A DNA stretch of 64,000 nucleotides from an uncultured Neomegalonema sp. GTDB taxonomy: Bacteria; Pseudomonadota; Alphaproteobacteria; Rhodobacterales; Rhodobacteraceae. A program made the position numbers and the translations under genes. The stretch covers positions 1 through 64,000 of the forward strand of contig CALFVD010000028.1 in the NCBI GenBank assembly GCA_937928005.1, given 5' to 3'. The notes under the pieces were generated by a model. It was not told the origin of the DNA. It was given only the letters and a program-made list of their open reading frames with translations, and ran no database searches. Of this stretch, positions 30,660-39,982 are shown in pieces. Position 1 is the stretch's first letter. Each line of letters opens with the position of its first letter.

Positions 30660-32054
30660 ATGGCTCAGGACACGATAACTGTTGAGCAGGCTTATGACGG
30701 CGCACCCATCGGTCAGGTGGCCCTTGATTCATGGGAAAAAGCCGATGCGTTTCTAACGCGCGCACAGGCGCTACATGCAGACCGCAAACAGTGGTTGCCT
30801 GCCCATGAGCGGATTGCGATCCTCAAGCGCCTTGCGCGGCTGGTCGAGCAGGAAAGTGAGGATTTCACGCTGCTTATCGCCAGAGAAGGGGGCAAACCGT
30901 TGGGGGATGCGCGGGTCGAGGTTGACCGGGCCGTTAACGGCCTAGATCTTGCCGCAGAAGAAATCGGCCATCTGGGCGGCGAGGAAATGCCCATGGATTT
31001 GACGGCGGGTGGTGCCGGGCGAATTGCATTCACCCAGCGCAATCCGATAGGTCCGGTGGTGGCGATTAGCGCATTCAATCACCCTCTCAATCTGATTGTC
31101 CATCAGGTTGCCCCCGCCATTGCAACCGGTTGCCCGGTTATCGTTAAACCAGCGGCGACTACACCCCTCTCTTGTCTCAGATTTATTGAATTGGCCCATG
31201 CGGCGGGGTTGTCGCCAGAATGGTGTCAGGCGATTGTCTGCGATCAGGTAACGGCAGAGCGGCTTGCAACGGATCCACGGGTTGCGTTTTTCAGCTTTAT
31301 TGGTTCGGCGCGCGTGGGGTGGATGTTGCAATCGAAATTGTCGCCGGGAACCCGTTCTGCGCTGGAGCATGGTGGGGTTGCTCCCGCCATTGTCGCCGCC
31401 GATGCCGATCTTGATGCAGTTATTCCGTCGATCGTCAAAGGGGGCTTCTATCATTCAGGGCAGGTTTGCGTATCCACCCAGCGGATATTCGTTGAAAGAG
31501 CGAAAATTGATGAATTCACCGAAGCACTCGTCTCTGCGGTTCGTGAGCTGACGGTTGGCGACCCCACAGACCCCGCAACCGATGCCGGGCCTCTGATCCT
31601 GCCACGCGAGGTTGACCGTGTGGAGGCATGGGTTGAGGAGGCGATTGCCGGGGGTGCAACGCTCCTGACAGGGGGTAAACGCATAAGCGACCGCGTCTAC
31701 GAACCGACCGTTTTGCTGGAACCGGCCCCCGATGCGAAAGTATCGACGCTGGAAGTTTTCGGCCCGGTTGTCTGCGTCTATGCCTATGACGAGATTGAGG
31801 ATGCTGTTGCACGGGCCAACGCATTGCCCGTTGCGTTCCAGTCGGCCATCTACACGAAAGACATCGACCGGGCGCTGAATGCTGCACAAAACCTGTCAGG
31901 TGGGGCCGTTATGATCAACGATCACACCGCTTTTCGCGTTGATTGGATGCCCTTTGCGGGGAAAAGGTCGTCCGGCATGGGGATCGGCGGAATCCGGTAC
32001 ACGATGCATGACATGACAGATGAAAAGATAGTCGTCATCAAGTTGGGGCGATAG
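30660..32054 (+). CDS. Aldehyde dehydrogenase family protein
   Basis: PIGPVVAISAFNHPLNLIVHQVAPAIATGCPVIVKPA; GGFYHSGQVCVSTQRIFV; EVFGPVVCVYAYD. Confidence 0.95.
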   Translation: MAQDTITVEQAYDGAPIGQVALDSWEKADAFLTRAQALHADRKQWLPAHERIAILKRLARLVEQESEDFTLLIAREGGKPLGDARVEVDRAVNGLDLAAEEIGHLGGEEMPMDLTAGGAGRIAFTQRNPIGPVVAISAFNHPLNLIVHQVAPAIATGCPVIVKPAATTPLSCLRFIELAHAAGLSPEWCQAIVCDQVTAERLATDPRVAFFSFIGSARVGWMLQSKLSPGTRSALEHGGVAPAIVAADADLDAVIPSIVKGGFYHSGQVCVSTQRIFVERAKIDEFTEALVSAVRELTVGDPTDPATDAGPLILPREVDRVEAWVEEAIAGGATLLTGGKRISDRVYEPTVLLEPAPDAKVSTLEVFGPVVCVYAYDEIEDAVARANALPVAFQSAIYTKDIDRALNAAQNLSGGAVMINDHTAFRVDWMPFAGKRSSGMGIGGIRYTMHDMTDEKIVVIKLGR

Positions 32055-32127
32055 CCGATTTCGACCATAATTCTACGCCCCCGGCTGGTTTTCGGTGGCA
32101 TCAGCCCTATTATCGCAAGTTACTACA

Positions 32128-32218
32128 ATGAAACGCGATCAGGTTAAGTCATAGAGTATCGGGTAATGCGTATTCTAATCGCACTTCCCGACCCAACTTG
32201 ATTGCGTGTCGTTCTAAA
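32128..32218. repeat. Family B nested palindrome, copy B2
   Basis: TGAAACGCGATCAGGTTAAGTCATAGAGTATCGGGTAATGCGTATTCTAATCGCACTTCCCGACCCAACTTGATTGCGTGTCGTTC. Confidence 0.7.
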
Positions 32219-32410
32219 TTGATAGAGCCGCATCCAAAGCGAAGCGAGTTGAACCATGAAAATCCAAGCATGGTTGATTTAAAAACGCAGGATTTCGGAA
32301 ATAAAACAAATATTTTGGAATCCGACGAACCGGGTGCTGCCATTATAATCTGGGGGTGTGCGCAACTCATCGTATCGATGTTTTGCGTAGCGCAATTAAG
32401 GAGACGATAA

Positions 32411-32968
32411 ATGATACGTTTGACAGGTTTAACAGCACTTGCAGCTATTTTTTTCGTAGGTTCCGTGGCAGTGGCCGATGAGGCGCTGGATGGATTTGAA
32501 ATTGCAGTTGATAAGTCAGGTGCCATCCGGGTGCCCGATGTTGATTATCGTGCAGACTGGACGATGCTCGGTACGTTCTCTGTTGCGGGTGAGGAAGGTG
32601 CAGATGGACTACATGTCGTATACGCTCAACCCGGCGCTGCCCAAGCGTATCGGAAAGACGGCGTGTTCCCCGATGGTACGGTTCTGATCAAAGAATTGCT
32701 GGGTACGAAAACAGAGGAACTGACGACGGGAACCGTATCCTATGCGGCGGAAACATCCGGTTGGTTTGTTATGGTTAAGAATGCCAATGATCGTTTTGAT
32801 GATAACCCGCTATGGGGCGACGGTTGGGGTTGGGCTTATTTTGACAAGGACGACAGGAATACGTCACCGACCGAAGATTATGTGGCGGAATGCAAGGCAT
32901 GCCATGTTCCAGCGCAAGCCACTGACTGGGTTTACGTCCGTGGTTATCCGGCTCTGAAATCGAAATGA
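32411..32968 (+). CDS. Cytochrome P460 family protein
   Basis: Signal peptide; C-terminal CKACH heme c motif; GWGWAYFDKDD...DYVAECKACHVPAQATDWVYVRGYPAL. Confidence 0.85.
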   Translation: MIRLTGLTALAAIFFVGSVAVADEALDGFEIAVDKSGAIRVPDVDYRADWTMLGTFSVAGEEGADGLHVVYAQPGAAQAYRKDGVFPDGTVLIKELLGTKTEELTTGTVSYAAETSGWFVMVKNANDRFDDNPLWGDGWGWAYFDKDDRNTSPTEDYVAECKACHVPAQATDWVYVRGYPALKSK

Positions 32969-33009
32969 TTTCTGAACTATACGAGTGATCTCGACATGAA
33001 AGTGATATC

Positions 33010-33381
33010 TTGATCGGGATAAAACGTGTCTACCTGTCCCCTGAAGAAGGGGACGGGTATCGCGTGCTCGTAGACCGACTCTGGCCGCGCGGTGTTACGC
33101 GCGAGCAAGCGCATCTGGATGAATGGCTGAAGATCATCGCCCCTAGTCCAGATTTGCGGAAATGGTACGGTCATCGCGAAGAGCATTGGCTTGAATTTCA
33201 AGCGCGCTACCGAGACGAGCTTTTGGAAGAGCAACAGGCTACGGAAATCGACCGCCTTGCTGAAATTGCCGCTTCGGGTACTCTCACCCTGATTTATGCC
33301 GCGCGTAGCGAAACAGAAAACCATGCGGTGGTTTTGAGCGATGTACTCAGGGACCGATTATCCGATTCGGATTCCTGCTAA
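33010..33381 (+). CDS. DUF488/YeaO-like protein
   Basis: IKRVYLSPEEGDGYRVLVDRLWPRGVTREQAHLDEWLKIIAPS. Confidence 0.88.
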   Translation: MIGIKRVYLSPEEGDGYRVLVDRLWPRGVTREQAHLDEWLKIIAPSPDLRKWYGHREEHWLEFQARYRDELLEEQQATEIDRLAEIAASGTLTLIYAARSETENHAVVLSDVLRDRLSDSDSC

Positions 33382-33470
33382 AGCGAATTGCGATAATCCG
33401 GCCATATTCCACGCCAAGAACCGCGCGGAATATGGCGTTGGTGGTTCAAGATAACCGCAACGTGCTTTAG
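33379..33470. repeat. Family A nested palindrome, copy A3
   Basis: TAAAGCGAATTGCGATAATCCGGCCATATTCCACGCCAAGAACCGCGCGGAATATGG...GCAACGTGCTTTAG between convergent genes. Confidence 0.8.
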
Positions 33471-33808
33471 GTTCCATTCCCCGGCGCGGGGCTAAAGAAG
33501 CGTTCCAGCTTTCCGGCAACGCCATCTAACGCTTCGGCCTCGGCATCTGGCGCGCTCTGGGCGGTAATATTGGGCCATAGAGCCGCGTATTTGCCGTTCA
33601 GGGCTAACCATTCCGGCGTGGCCTCTGGGTCAGTATCGGCAAAGATGGCTTCTGCAGGACATTCCGGCACGCAGACACCGCAATCGATGCATTCATCTGG
33701 ATGGATGACGAGCATGTTCTCGCCTTCATAGAAGCAATCGACCGGGCAGACCTCCACACAATCGGTATATTTGCATCGGATACAATTATCGGTCACGACG
33801 AATGTCAT
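33467..33808 (-). CDS. fdxA: 7Fe-type ferredoxin
   Basis: [55 protein letters not shown]. Confidence 0.95.
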   Translation of the reverse strand: MTFVVTDNCIRCKYTDCVEVCPVDCFYEGENMLVIHPDECIDCGVCVPECPAEAIFADTDPEATPEWLALNGKYAALWPNITAQSAPDAEAEALDGVAGKLERFFSPAPGNGT

Positions 33809-33825
33809 CTGTGACAACCTCATTA

Positions 33826-33848
33826 AACATGTATATGAAATGTATGTT
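33826..33848. promoter_or_regulatory. NsrR/Rrf2-like palindrome AACATGTATATGAAATGTATGTT (site 1)
   Basis: 11-1-11 inverted repeat, 17 bp upstream of fdxA ATG; 21/23 identical to site 2. Confidence 0.6.
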
Positions 33849-33991
33849 AAGAAGGATTGGATAGCTGTTGTCAATCCGCGTTCTGGATACAAGCCTGTGA
33901 TGATGAGCCTGAACTGCGTGAAGGAACTATATATGATGCATCTCAGATGCGATGATGCCTGGCATGGTATGCAGAGTTATGGGGTTCTCGC

Positions 33992-35161
33992 GTGTTACTG
34001 ACCTATGGATATCGTCCATTCTTTCTTTGCGCGGGCCTCTGGGCGATTCTTGCTATGGGTATTTGGATACCGATGCTCAGTGGTATAGTCGAGCTTCCGA
34101 CGGCTTTTGACCCGGTGTCATGGCATGCCCATGAATTCCTGTTTGGCTATCTAGGGGCTGTTTTAGGCGGTTTTCTGCTGACGGCCCTGCCAAACTGGAC
34201 CGGGCGTCCGCCGGTTGCAGGCTGGCGGTTGGGGGTGCTTGTCGTGTTTTGGCTGCTTGGCCGCCTTGCCGTGGCGACATCCCTATACTGGTCTGCGGGG
34301 ATCACAGCGGCGGCGGATCTCGTATTCTTTGTTATGCTTGCAGTGCTGGCGATGAGGGAGATTGTTGCGGGGCGAAATTGGCGCAATTTAGTCGTCATTA
34401 TCATCCTGACTATCCTGATCGCCGCGAATGCGCTGTTCCATTGGGAAGCCGCGCAGGGCAGTTTTGTGGCGCAGGGCTATGGGTTTCGCCTTGGGCTAGC
34501 TGCGGGTATTATGATGATCGCCATTATTGGCGGGCGCATTATTCCTGCTTTCACCCGAAACTGGCTTGTGAAACGGGGGGCGCATTCGCTGCCTGTCCAG
34601 ATGAATGTTTTTGACGGCTTTGCGCTGGTGGCGTTGCTGGTCGGGCTTTTTGCATGGGTGGTTATTCCAGAGAGGGCCGTCACTGGCGGGGTGCTGATTG
34701 GGGCCGGGGCGATTCATGCCGTGCGACTGGCCCGGTGGAAGGGAAGTAAGACCCTGAGCGAGCCGTTGGTCTGGGTGCTTCATGCGGGGTATGGATTTGT
34801 ACCGCTTGGCGCGGTTTTGTTGGGCGTCGGGTTGTTGGCCCCGGATACAATTCCCGTTGCCGCTGCGCAGCATTTGTGGATGGCTGGGGCGATTGGTCTT
34901 ATGACACTTGCGGTGATGACCCGCGCGACCCTTGGCCATGCTGGGGCAGAGTTGAGGGCGGGGACGGGTACGGCCATCTTGTATGGTGCCCTTGGTTTTT
35001 CGGTGATTGCGCGGGTGCTGGCCGGAGTGATGCCAGAGCTTGCCGATGCCTTGCACGCTGTTGCCGGGGTTTTTTGGATTGTGGCGTTTGGCGGTTTTGT
35101 CTTGATCTATGGGCCGTTCTTGCTAGGGCGGGTTGATGATCCGCCTGCTAAGGCATCATAA
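33992..35161 (+). CDS. nnrS: NnrS family protein
   Basis: GYRPFFLCAGLWAILAMGIW...WHAHEFLFGYLGAVLGGFLLTALPNWTGR. Confidence 0.92.
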   Translation: MLLTYGYRPFFLCAGLWAILAMGIWIPMLSGIVELPTAFDPVSWHAHEFLFGYLGAVLGGFLLTALPNWTGRPPVAGWRLGVLVVFWLLGRLAVATSLYWSAGITAAADLVFFVMLAVLAMREIVAGRNWRNLVVIIILTILIAANALFHWEAAQGSFVAQGYGFRLGLAAGIMMIAIIGGRIIPAFTRNWLVKRGAHSLPVQMNVFDGFALVALLVGLFAWVVIPERAVTGGVLIGAGAIHAVRLARWKGSKTLSEPLVWVLHAGYGFVPLGAVLLGVGLLAPDTIPVAAAQHLWMAGAIGLMTLAVMTRATLGHAGAELRAGTGTAILYGALGFSVIARVLAGVMPELADALHAVAGVFWIVAFGGFVLIYGPFLLGRVDDPPAKAS

Positions 35162-35203
35162 CTGGTATTCTGTCAGTGGCAGTGGGTTGCACGGGCATAA
35201 TTA

Positions 35204-35226
35204 ATCATGTAAATGAAATGTATGTT
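35204..35226. promoter_or_regulatory. NsrR/Rrf2-like palindrome ATCATGTAAATGAAATGTATGTT (site 2)
   Basis: 21/23 match to site 1; 43 bp after nnrS stop. Confidence 0.55.
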
Positions 35227-35236
35227 TGAAGGTCCA

Positions 35237-35347
35237 ATGCCCCTGACGCGCAAATGGGTTTTGCATTGGGGTTTCATGCAGTTGGCAACCAATGGATTCG
35301 GCTTGCTTTTTATTGAAACGGGGATGGTGCAATGGATGCGCCTGTGA
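35237..35347 (+). CDS. Candidate 36-aa small ORF
   Basis: MPLTRKWVLHWGFMQLATNGFGLLFIETGMVQWMRL*; GAAGG just upstream; below ORF-track size cutoff. Confidence 0.3.
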   Translation: MPLTRKWVLHWGFMQLATNGFGLLFIETGMVQWMRL

Positions 35348-35511
35348 ATTTGGCCTCATTGGTAAAGCTGGCTGGAATAAAGGCTTGCGCCGCCGTCTTG
35401 AGAACAGACGAGGCCACCCTGTCGAATACCATGCGCGCTTTTTGCAGATGGATTCGCGAGCATCCGATAATTAAACTCAGTTTTCGTGAAAGCCATCAGT
35501 GGAAGCTGTGA
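35332..35511 (+). CDS. Candidate 59-aa small ORF
   Basis: MDAPVNLASLVKLAGIKACAAVLRTDEATLSNTMRAFCRWIREHPIIKLSFRESHQWKL*; overlaps the 36-aa ORF. Confidence 0.35.
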   Translation: MDAPVNLASLVKLAGIKACAAVLRTDEATLSNTMRAFCRWIREHPIIKLSFRESHQWKL

Positions 35512-35543
35512 CGGCCTGACAAGGGTCGCTGAAGGGGAAGTAA

Positions 35544-37187
35544 GTGATTATGGGGCACCTGACGCAAGGGGAACGCGAGCTGGCGCTATTGACCGGCGCT
35601 TTGCTTTTGGCTCTCGGCATGTTGATGATGGTTATGGCGTGGGGTGATCCGTTATCGGTTCACGGGGCTATGTTCGGCTTCTCTGGGGCCGCTGTTATGG
35701 CCGTGACGCTGAGAGGGATGTTTGCCCCAGCGCCAGACGAAAACCGATTTGCATCCTACTATGACGCCCCCAGCAAGGCGGGAATCGTAATTGCGATGAT
35801 CTGGGGCGTTTTTGCCATGTTCATCGGCGATTGGGTGGCTTGGCTGCTGGTTTTCCCTGAAATGACATTCGATGCAGGCTGGGCGAGTTTTGGGCGGCTG
35901 CGGCCCGTTCACACAACGGGCGTTATCTTCGGCTTTGGCGGCAATGCGCTGATCGCGACTTCCTTCCATGTTGTCCAGCGGACGTGTCGGACGCGGTTGC
36001 CGGATCAGTTCAGCCCTTGGTTCGTGCTGCTCGGATACAACCTCTTTTGCCTGATCGCGGTCAGCGGTTATATGCTTGGCGTCACCCAATCCAAGGAATA
36101 TGCGGAGCCGGAATGGTACGCCGATATATGGCTGGTCATTGTCTGGGTTGCCTATTTCCTATTGTACATGCGCACGTTGGCCCGTCGCAACGAACCTCAT
36201 ATCTATGTGGCGAATTGGTACTTCCTCGCCTTTATTCTGGTGGTGGCCATCCTGCATATCGTCAATGGGCTGGCGGTTCCGGTTTCGGCCTTTAGCGCGA
36301 AAAGCTATTCGGCGTTTTCGGGGGTTCAGGATGCGATGACCCAATGGTGGTACGGGCATAATGCCGTTGCATTCTTCCTGACCGCCGGGTTCTTGGGCAT
36401 GATGTATTACTACCTGCCGATGCAGGCGGGCCGCCCGATCTATTCCTATCGCACATCCATCGTTAGCTTCTGGGGCATCACGTTCTTTTATATGTGGGCG
36501 GGGTCACACCATCTGCATTACACCGCGCTGCCGTTTTGGGTGCAGACCCTTGGGATGAGCTTTTCGATCATGCTGCTGATCCCCTCTTGGGCATCGGCGG
36601 CGAATGCCCTGCTGACCCTGAATGGCGCATGGGACAAGGTGCGGACCGATGCGACTTTGCGCTTTATGGCTTTGGCGGCAATTTTCTACGGGCTATCCAC
36701 GTTTGAAGGCTCGTTCATGGCAATTCGCCCCGTCAATGCGCTGTCCCATTACACGGATTGGACGGTTGGGCATGTCCATGCCGGGGCGCTTGGCTGGGTG
36801 GCGCTGATCGTCTTTGGAGCCTTTTATGCGGCAACGCCAAAGCTGTGGAAATGCGAGCGTATGTACTCGCCGGGCTTGATCGAAGTCCATTTCTGGCTCG
36901 CCTTGTCCGGGACGCTTATCTATGTCTTTGCGATGTGGAATTCGGGCATCATACAAGGGCTGATGTGGCGGACTTATAACGACGGCGGAACGCTGGCTTA
37001 TTCCTTTATGGATTCCGTCAATGCGATGTACCCTTATTACATCGCGCGTGCCTTTGGCGGCTTGTTGTTCCTGTTGGGTGCGGTTGTCGGATTGTATAAT
37101 ATCGTGATGACGATCCGTACCGCTGCTGACACCTTGAGCGAGGCCGAAGACCGGCCACTTGGTCCAATCCTTGAGCCAGCGGAGTAA
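35544..37187 (+). CDS. ccoN: cbb3-type cytochrome c oxidase subunit I (GTG start)
   Basis: Multi-TM heme-copper oxidase; [52 protein letters not shown]. Confidence 0.97.
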   Translation: MIMGHLTQGERELALLTGALLLALGMLMMVMAWGDPLSVHGAMFGFSGAAVMAVTLRGMFAPAPDENRFASYYDAPSKAGIVIAMIWGVFAMFIGDWVAWLLVFPEMTFDAGWASFGRLRPVHTTGVIFGFGGNALIATSFHVVQRTCRTRLPDQFSPWFVLLGYNLFCLIAVSGYMLGVTQSKEYAEPEWYADIWLVIVWVAYFLLYMRTLARRNEPHIYVANWYFLAFILVVAILHIVNGLAVPVSAFSAKSYSAFSGVQDAMTQWWYGHNAVAFFLTAGFLGMMYYYLPMQAGRPIYSYRTSIVSFWGITFFYMWAGSHHLHYTALPFWVQTLGMSFSIMLLIPSWASAANALLTLNGAWDKVRTDATLRFMALAAIFYGLSTFEGSFMAIRPVNALSHYTDWTVGHVHAGALGWVALIVFGAFYAATPKLWKCERMYSPGLIEVHFWLALSGTLIYVFAMWNSGIIQGLMWRTYNDGGTLAYSFMDSVNAMYPYYIARAFGGLLFLLGAVVGLYNIVMTIRTAADTLSEAEDRPLGPILEPAE

Positions 37188-37192
37188 CGGGC

Positions 37193-37942
37193 ATGTTCGG
37201 CGCACATTACAAACTTGAACGCAACGCTATCGGGCTGGTCCTTATGATTATCGGCGTTGCCTCGATTGGCGGCCTTGTCGAGATTGCCCCCCTTTTCACC
37301 ATTGACGAGACGGTTGAGGAAGCGCCCGATATGCGCGTCTATACCCCGCTCGAACTAGCCGGGCGCAATATCTATATCCGCGAGGGGTGCTATGCTTGCC
37401 ATTCGCAGATGATCCGTACCCTGCGTGATGAGGTTGAGCGATACGGCCCCTATTCGCTCGCAGTCGAATCCCAATACGATCACCCGATGCTGTGGGGATC
37501 AAAACGCACCGGCCCGGATTTGGCGCGTCTTGGCAACAAGTATTCCGATGACTGGCATGTTGCGCATCTGCTCGATCCACGATCCGTCGTGCCGGGATCA
37601 GTGATGCCCGCCTATGCATGGCTCGCCCGTACCGAGCTTGATACCGACGATATGTCGGCGCATCTGTCGGCGCAAAGAGCGGTTGGCGTGCCCTATGACG
37701 AGGACATGATTGCCGAGGCGGCGGCGGATGCAATAGGCCAAGCGCGCCCCGATAGCGACGGTGCAGAGGGTGTGATCGACCGCTATGGGGATGACACGGC
37801 CATTAGGAACTTTGACGGCGCGCCCGGAAAACCAACGGAGATGGACGCGCTGGTCGCCTATCTACAAATCCTTGGGCGGCTGACCGATGTGGCCCATGCG
37901 GGGGCATCCGAAAACGTGGAAAGCGCGGAAAGCGGGAGTTGA
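37193..37942 (+). CDS. ccoO: cbb3 oxidase subunit II, mono-heme cytochrome c
   Basis: [54 protein letters not shown]. Confidence 0.97.
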   Translation: MFGAHYKLERNAIGLVLMIIGVASIGGLVEIAPLFTIDETVEEAPDMRVYTPLELAGRNIYIREGCYACHSQMIRTLRDEVERYGPYSLAVESQYDHPMLWGSKRTGPDLARLGNKYSDDWHVAHLLDPRSVVPGSVMPAYAWLARTELDTDDMSAHLSAQRAVGVPYDEDMIAEAAADAIGQARPDSDGAEGVIDRYGDDTAIRNFDGAPGKPTEMDALVAYLQILGRLTDVAHAGASENVESAESGS

Positions 37943-37946
37943 AGAC

Positions 37947-38117
37947 ATGGAATTCACACATGAAACGCTGGTGGCTTTCTCGAAAACCTTTGGCCTGTTC
38001 TATCTGATTGCTTTGTCGATTGGCGTGCTGATCTATGCCTACCGCCCAAAGAATAAGGAGCGTTTCGAGCGCGCCGCGACCAGTATATTCGGCAACGAGG
38101 ATCGACCATGTCGGTAG
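37947..38117 (+). CDS. ccoQ: cbb3 oxidase subunit CcoQ
   Basis: MEFTHETLVAFSKTFGLFYLIALSIGVLIYAYRPKNKERFERAATSIF. Confidence 0.9.
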   Translation: MEFTHETLVAFSKTFGLFYLIALSIGVLIYAYRPKNKERFERAATSIFGNEDRPCR

Positions 38118-38989
38118 GCGAACGTGACCCCCATTCGGGCTATATGACAACGGGCCATGAGTGGAATGGCATCAAGGAACTGAACACGCCAGTCCCCAGA
38201 CCTGTCTGGCTGTTCCTGATCGCTTCGTTTTTGATCTCAGTTATGATGTGGGTTTTGTTACCTGCATGGCCGCTTGGCTCGACCTTTACGCGGGGTGCGC
38301 TGGGGTATAATGAGCGTGCCGCATTGGACGAAAGGGTGGCAGTCGCGGCAAGTGCGCGCGCGAGTTGGATGACGCCGCTGGAGACGATGAGCTATGAGGA
38401 GGCCCGCGCGGATAGCGATTTGCTGATGCGGGTGAAGCAAACGGGGCAAACCCTGTTCGGTGATAACTGCGCCGCCTGTCATGGGGTCGAGGCAAAGGGT
38501 GGGCCGGGTTATCCAAATCTGGTTGATACGGCTTGGCTGTGGGGGGGGGATATCGACGCGATATCTGAAACCCTACGGGTTGGGATCAATACTGAACATC
38601 CCGATACTCAATATGCGCAGATGCCCTCCCTTGGTCGCGACGGCGCGCTCGACAAGAAATCGATCCTGCGCGTCATCTCCTATGTGCAATCATTGTCGAA
38701 CCCGGCGATAGCGGAGGAAGCCCCGGCACGGGTGGCCGAGGGTAACGCGCTTTTCGCTGAAAACTGTAGTTCCTGCCATGGCGAGGATGCGAAGGGTATC
38801 CAAGAACTTGGTGCGCCCAATCTGGCCGATAAAGCATGGATATATGGTGGCGATAGGGCATCATTGTACCAGACAATCCAATATGGCCGGAACGGCCATA
38901 TGCCAGCATGGGAAGGCCGATTGAGTGAGGCAGAACGGCGGCTTCTTGCGATCTATCTTCTCGATCTTGCCGAGAGTCAGCCACAATGA
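38108..38989 (+). CDS. ccoP: cbb3 oxidase subunit III, di-heme cytochrome c
   Basis: EWNGIKELNTPVPRPWL-like N-terminus; two heme motifs CAACHG and CSSCHG. Confidence 0.96.
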   Translation: MSVGERDPHSGYMTTGHEWNGIKELNTPVPRPVWLFLIASFLISVMMWVLLPAWPLGSTFTRGALGYNERAALDERVAVAASARASWMTPLETMSYEEARADSDLLMRVKQTGQTLFGDNCAACHGVEAKGGPGYPNLVDTAWLWGGDIDAISETLRVGINTEHPDTQYAQMPSLGRDGALDKKSILRVISYVQSLSNPAIAEEAPARVAEGNALFAENCSSCHGEDAKGIQELGAPNLADKAWIYGGDRASLYQTIQYGRNGHMPAWEGRLSEAERRLLAIYLLDLAESQPQ

Positions 38990-39165
38990 AGAGAACGGCG
39001 CGCTTTTATATTGGCCTAGGGGTCATCGGCGCGCTTGCGGTTGTGGCGTTGGCCAATGTGCATCTGGTCTATGTCGCGGTGACGACGCAGCCCGACTGCG
39101 TCGCCCATCAGAAAACGGCGGGGACGGCGGCGGGCGTCTACCGTGCTGCAAAATCGGCCTGCTGA
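38986..39165 (+). CDS. 59-aa small membrane protein ORF missed by the ORF track
   Basis: MKRTARFYIGLGVIGALAVVALANVHLVYVAVTTQPDCVAHQKTAGTAAGVYRAAKSAC*; overlaps ccoP stop (ATGA). Confidence 0.65.
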   Translation: MKRTARFYIGLGVIGALAVVALANVHLVYVAVTTQPDCVAHQKTAGTAAGVYRAAKSAC

Positions 39166-39187
39166 GGCGGAACGAAGGAATACTGGA

Positions 39188-39982
39188 ATGGACACACTCC
39201 CCGATATCGTTCCCCGGTTGCCACGCGAGGAAAGCTGGCACCGGGATGTTCCGCGCACCGAGGCACTGGAATGGTTGCGGGCTGGATGGCGGGATTTCAA
39301 AACGGAGAGGACGAACAGCCTTCTCTATGGTGGTCTGGTCTTCGTGATATCGCTGATCGTTATCGGCGGTATGCTCTTCTTGGGGATGGATTACCTGTTG
39401 TTCCCCGCACTTTCGGCATTCATGGTGTTTGGTCCCGCGCTTGCGATTGGGCTGTATGAAAAAAGCCGCCGCCTTGCAGCGGGCGAGCCTGTGACGCTTT
39501 CCGATATGGTGTTCGTGCGGCCAAAATCGGGATATCAGGTGCTCTACGCGGGCGTGATGCTGTGTTTGCTCGTGGTGCTGTGGATGCGGGCCGCCGTCCT
39601 GCTTTACGCGCTGTTCTTCGGGATGGTGCCGTTTGGGGGGATGGGTAGCATCCTGACAACTTTGTTCACCACATCCGAGGGATGGGGCTTGTTGTTTGTC
39701 GGTAGCCTCGTTGGTGGCCTGTTCGCGGCCCTTTCTTTCAGCATCAGCGCCTTTTCAATCCCGATGATGCTGGACCGCGAGCTTGATGCCTTTACGGCGA
39801 TGGCGCGAAGCATGGCGATTGTCTCGAACAACCTACCGATTATGTTGAGCTGGGGGGCGATTGTGCTCAGCCTCTTTGTGTTCAGCGTGATAACGGGGTT
39901 ACTGGGCCTCGTCATCGCTTTTCCGGTTCTTGGCCATGCGACATGGCACGCCTATAAAACGATGTGCCCGCCCCCGAAATGA
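39188..39982 (+). CDS. DUF2189-like membrane protein
   Basis: RPKSGYQVLYAGVMLCLLVVLWMRAAVLLYALFF...DRELDAFTAMARSMAIVSNNLPIMLSWGAIV. Confidence 0.82.
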   Translation: MDTLPDIVPRLPREESWHRDVPRTEALEWLRAGWRDFKTERTNSLLYGGLVFVISLIVIGGMLFLGMDYLLFPALSAFMVFGPALAIGLYEKSRRLAAGEPVTLSDMVFVRPKSGYQVLYAGVMLCLLVVLWMRAAVLLYALFFGMVPFGGMGSILTTLFTTSEGWGLLFVGSLVGGLFAALSFSISAFSIPMMLDRELDAFTAMARSMAIVSNNLPIMLSWGAIVLSLFVFSVITGLLGLVIAFPVLGHATWHAYKTMCPPPK

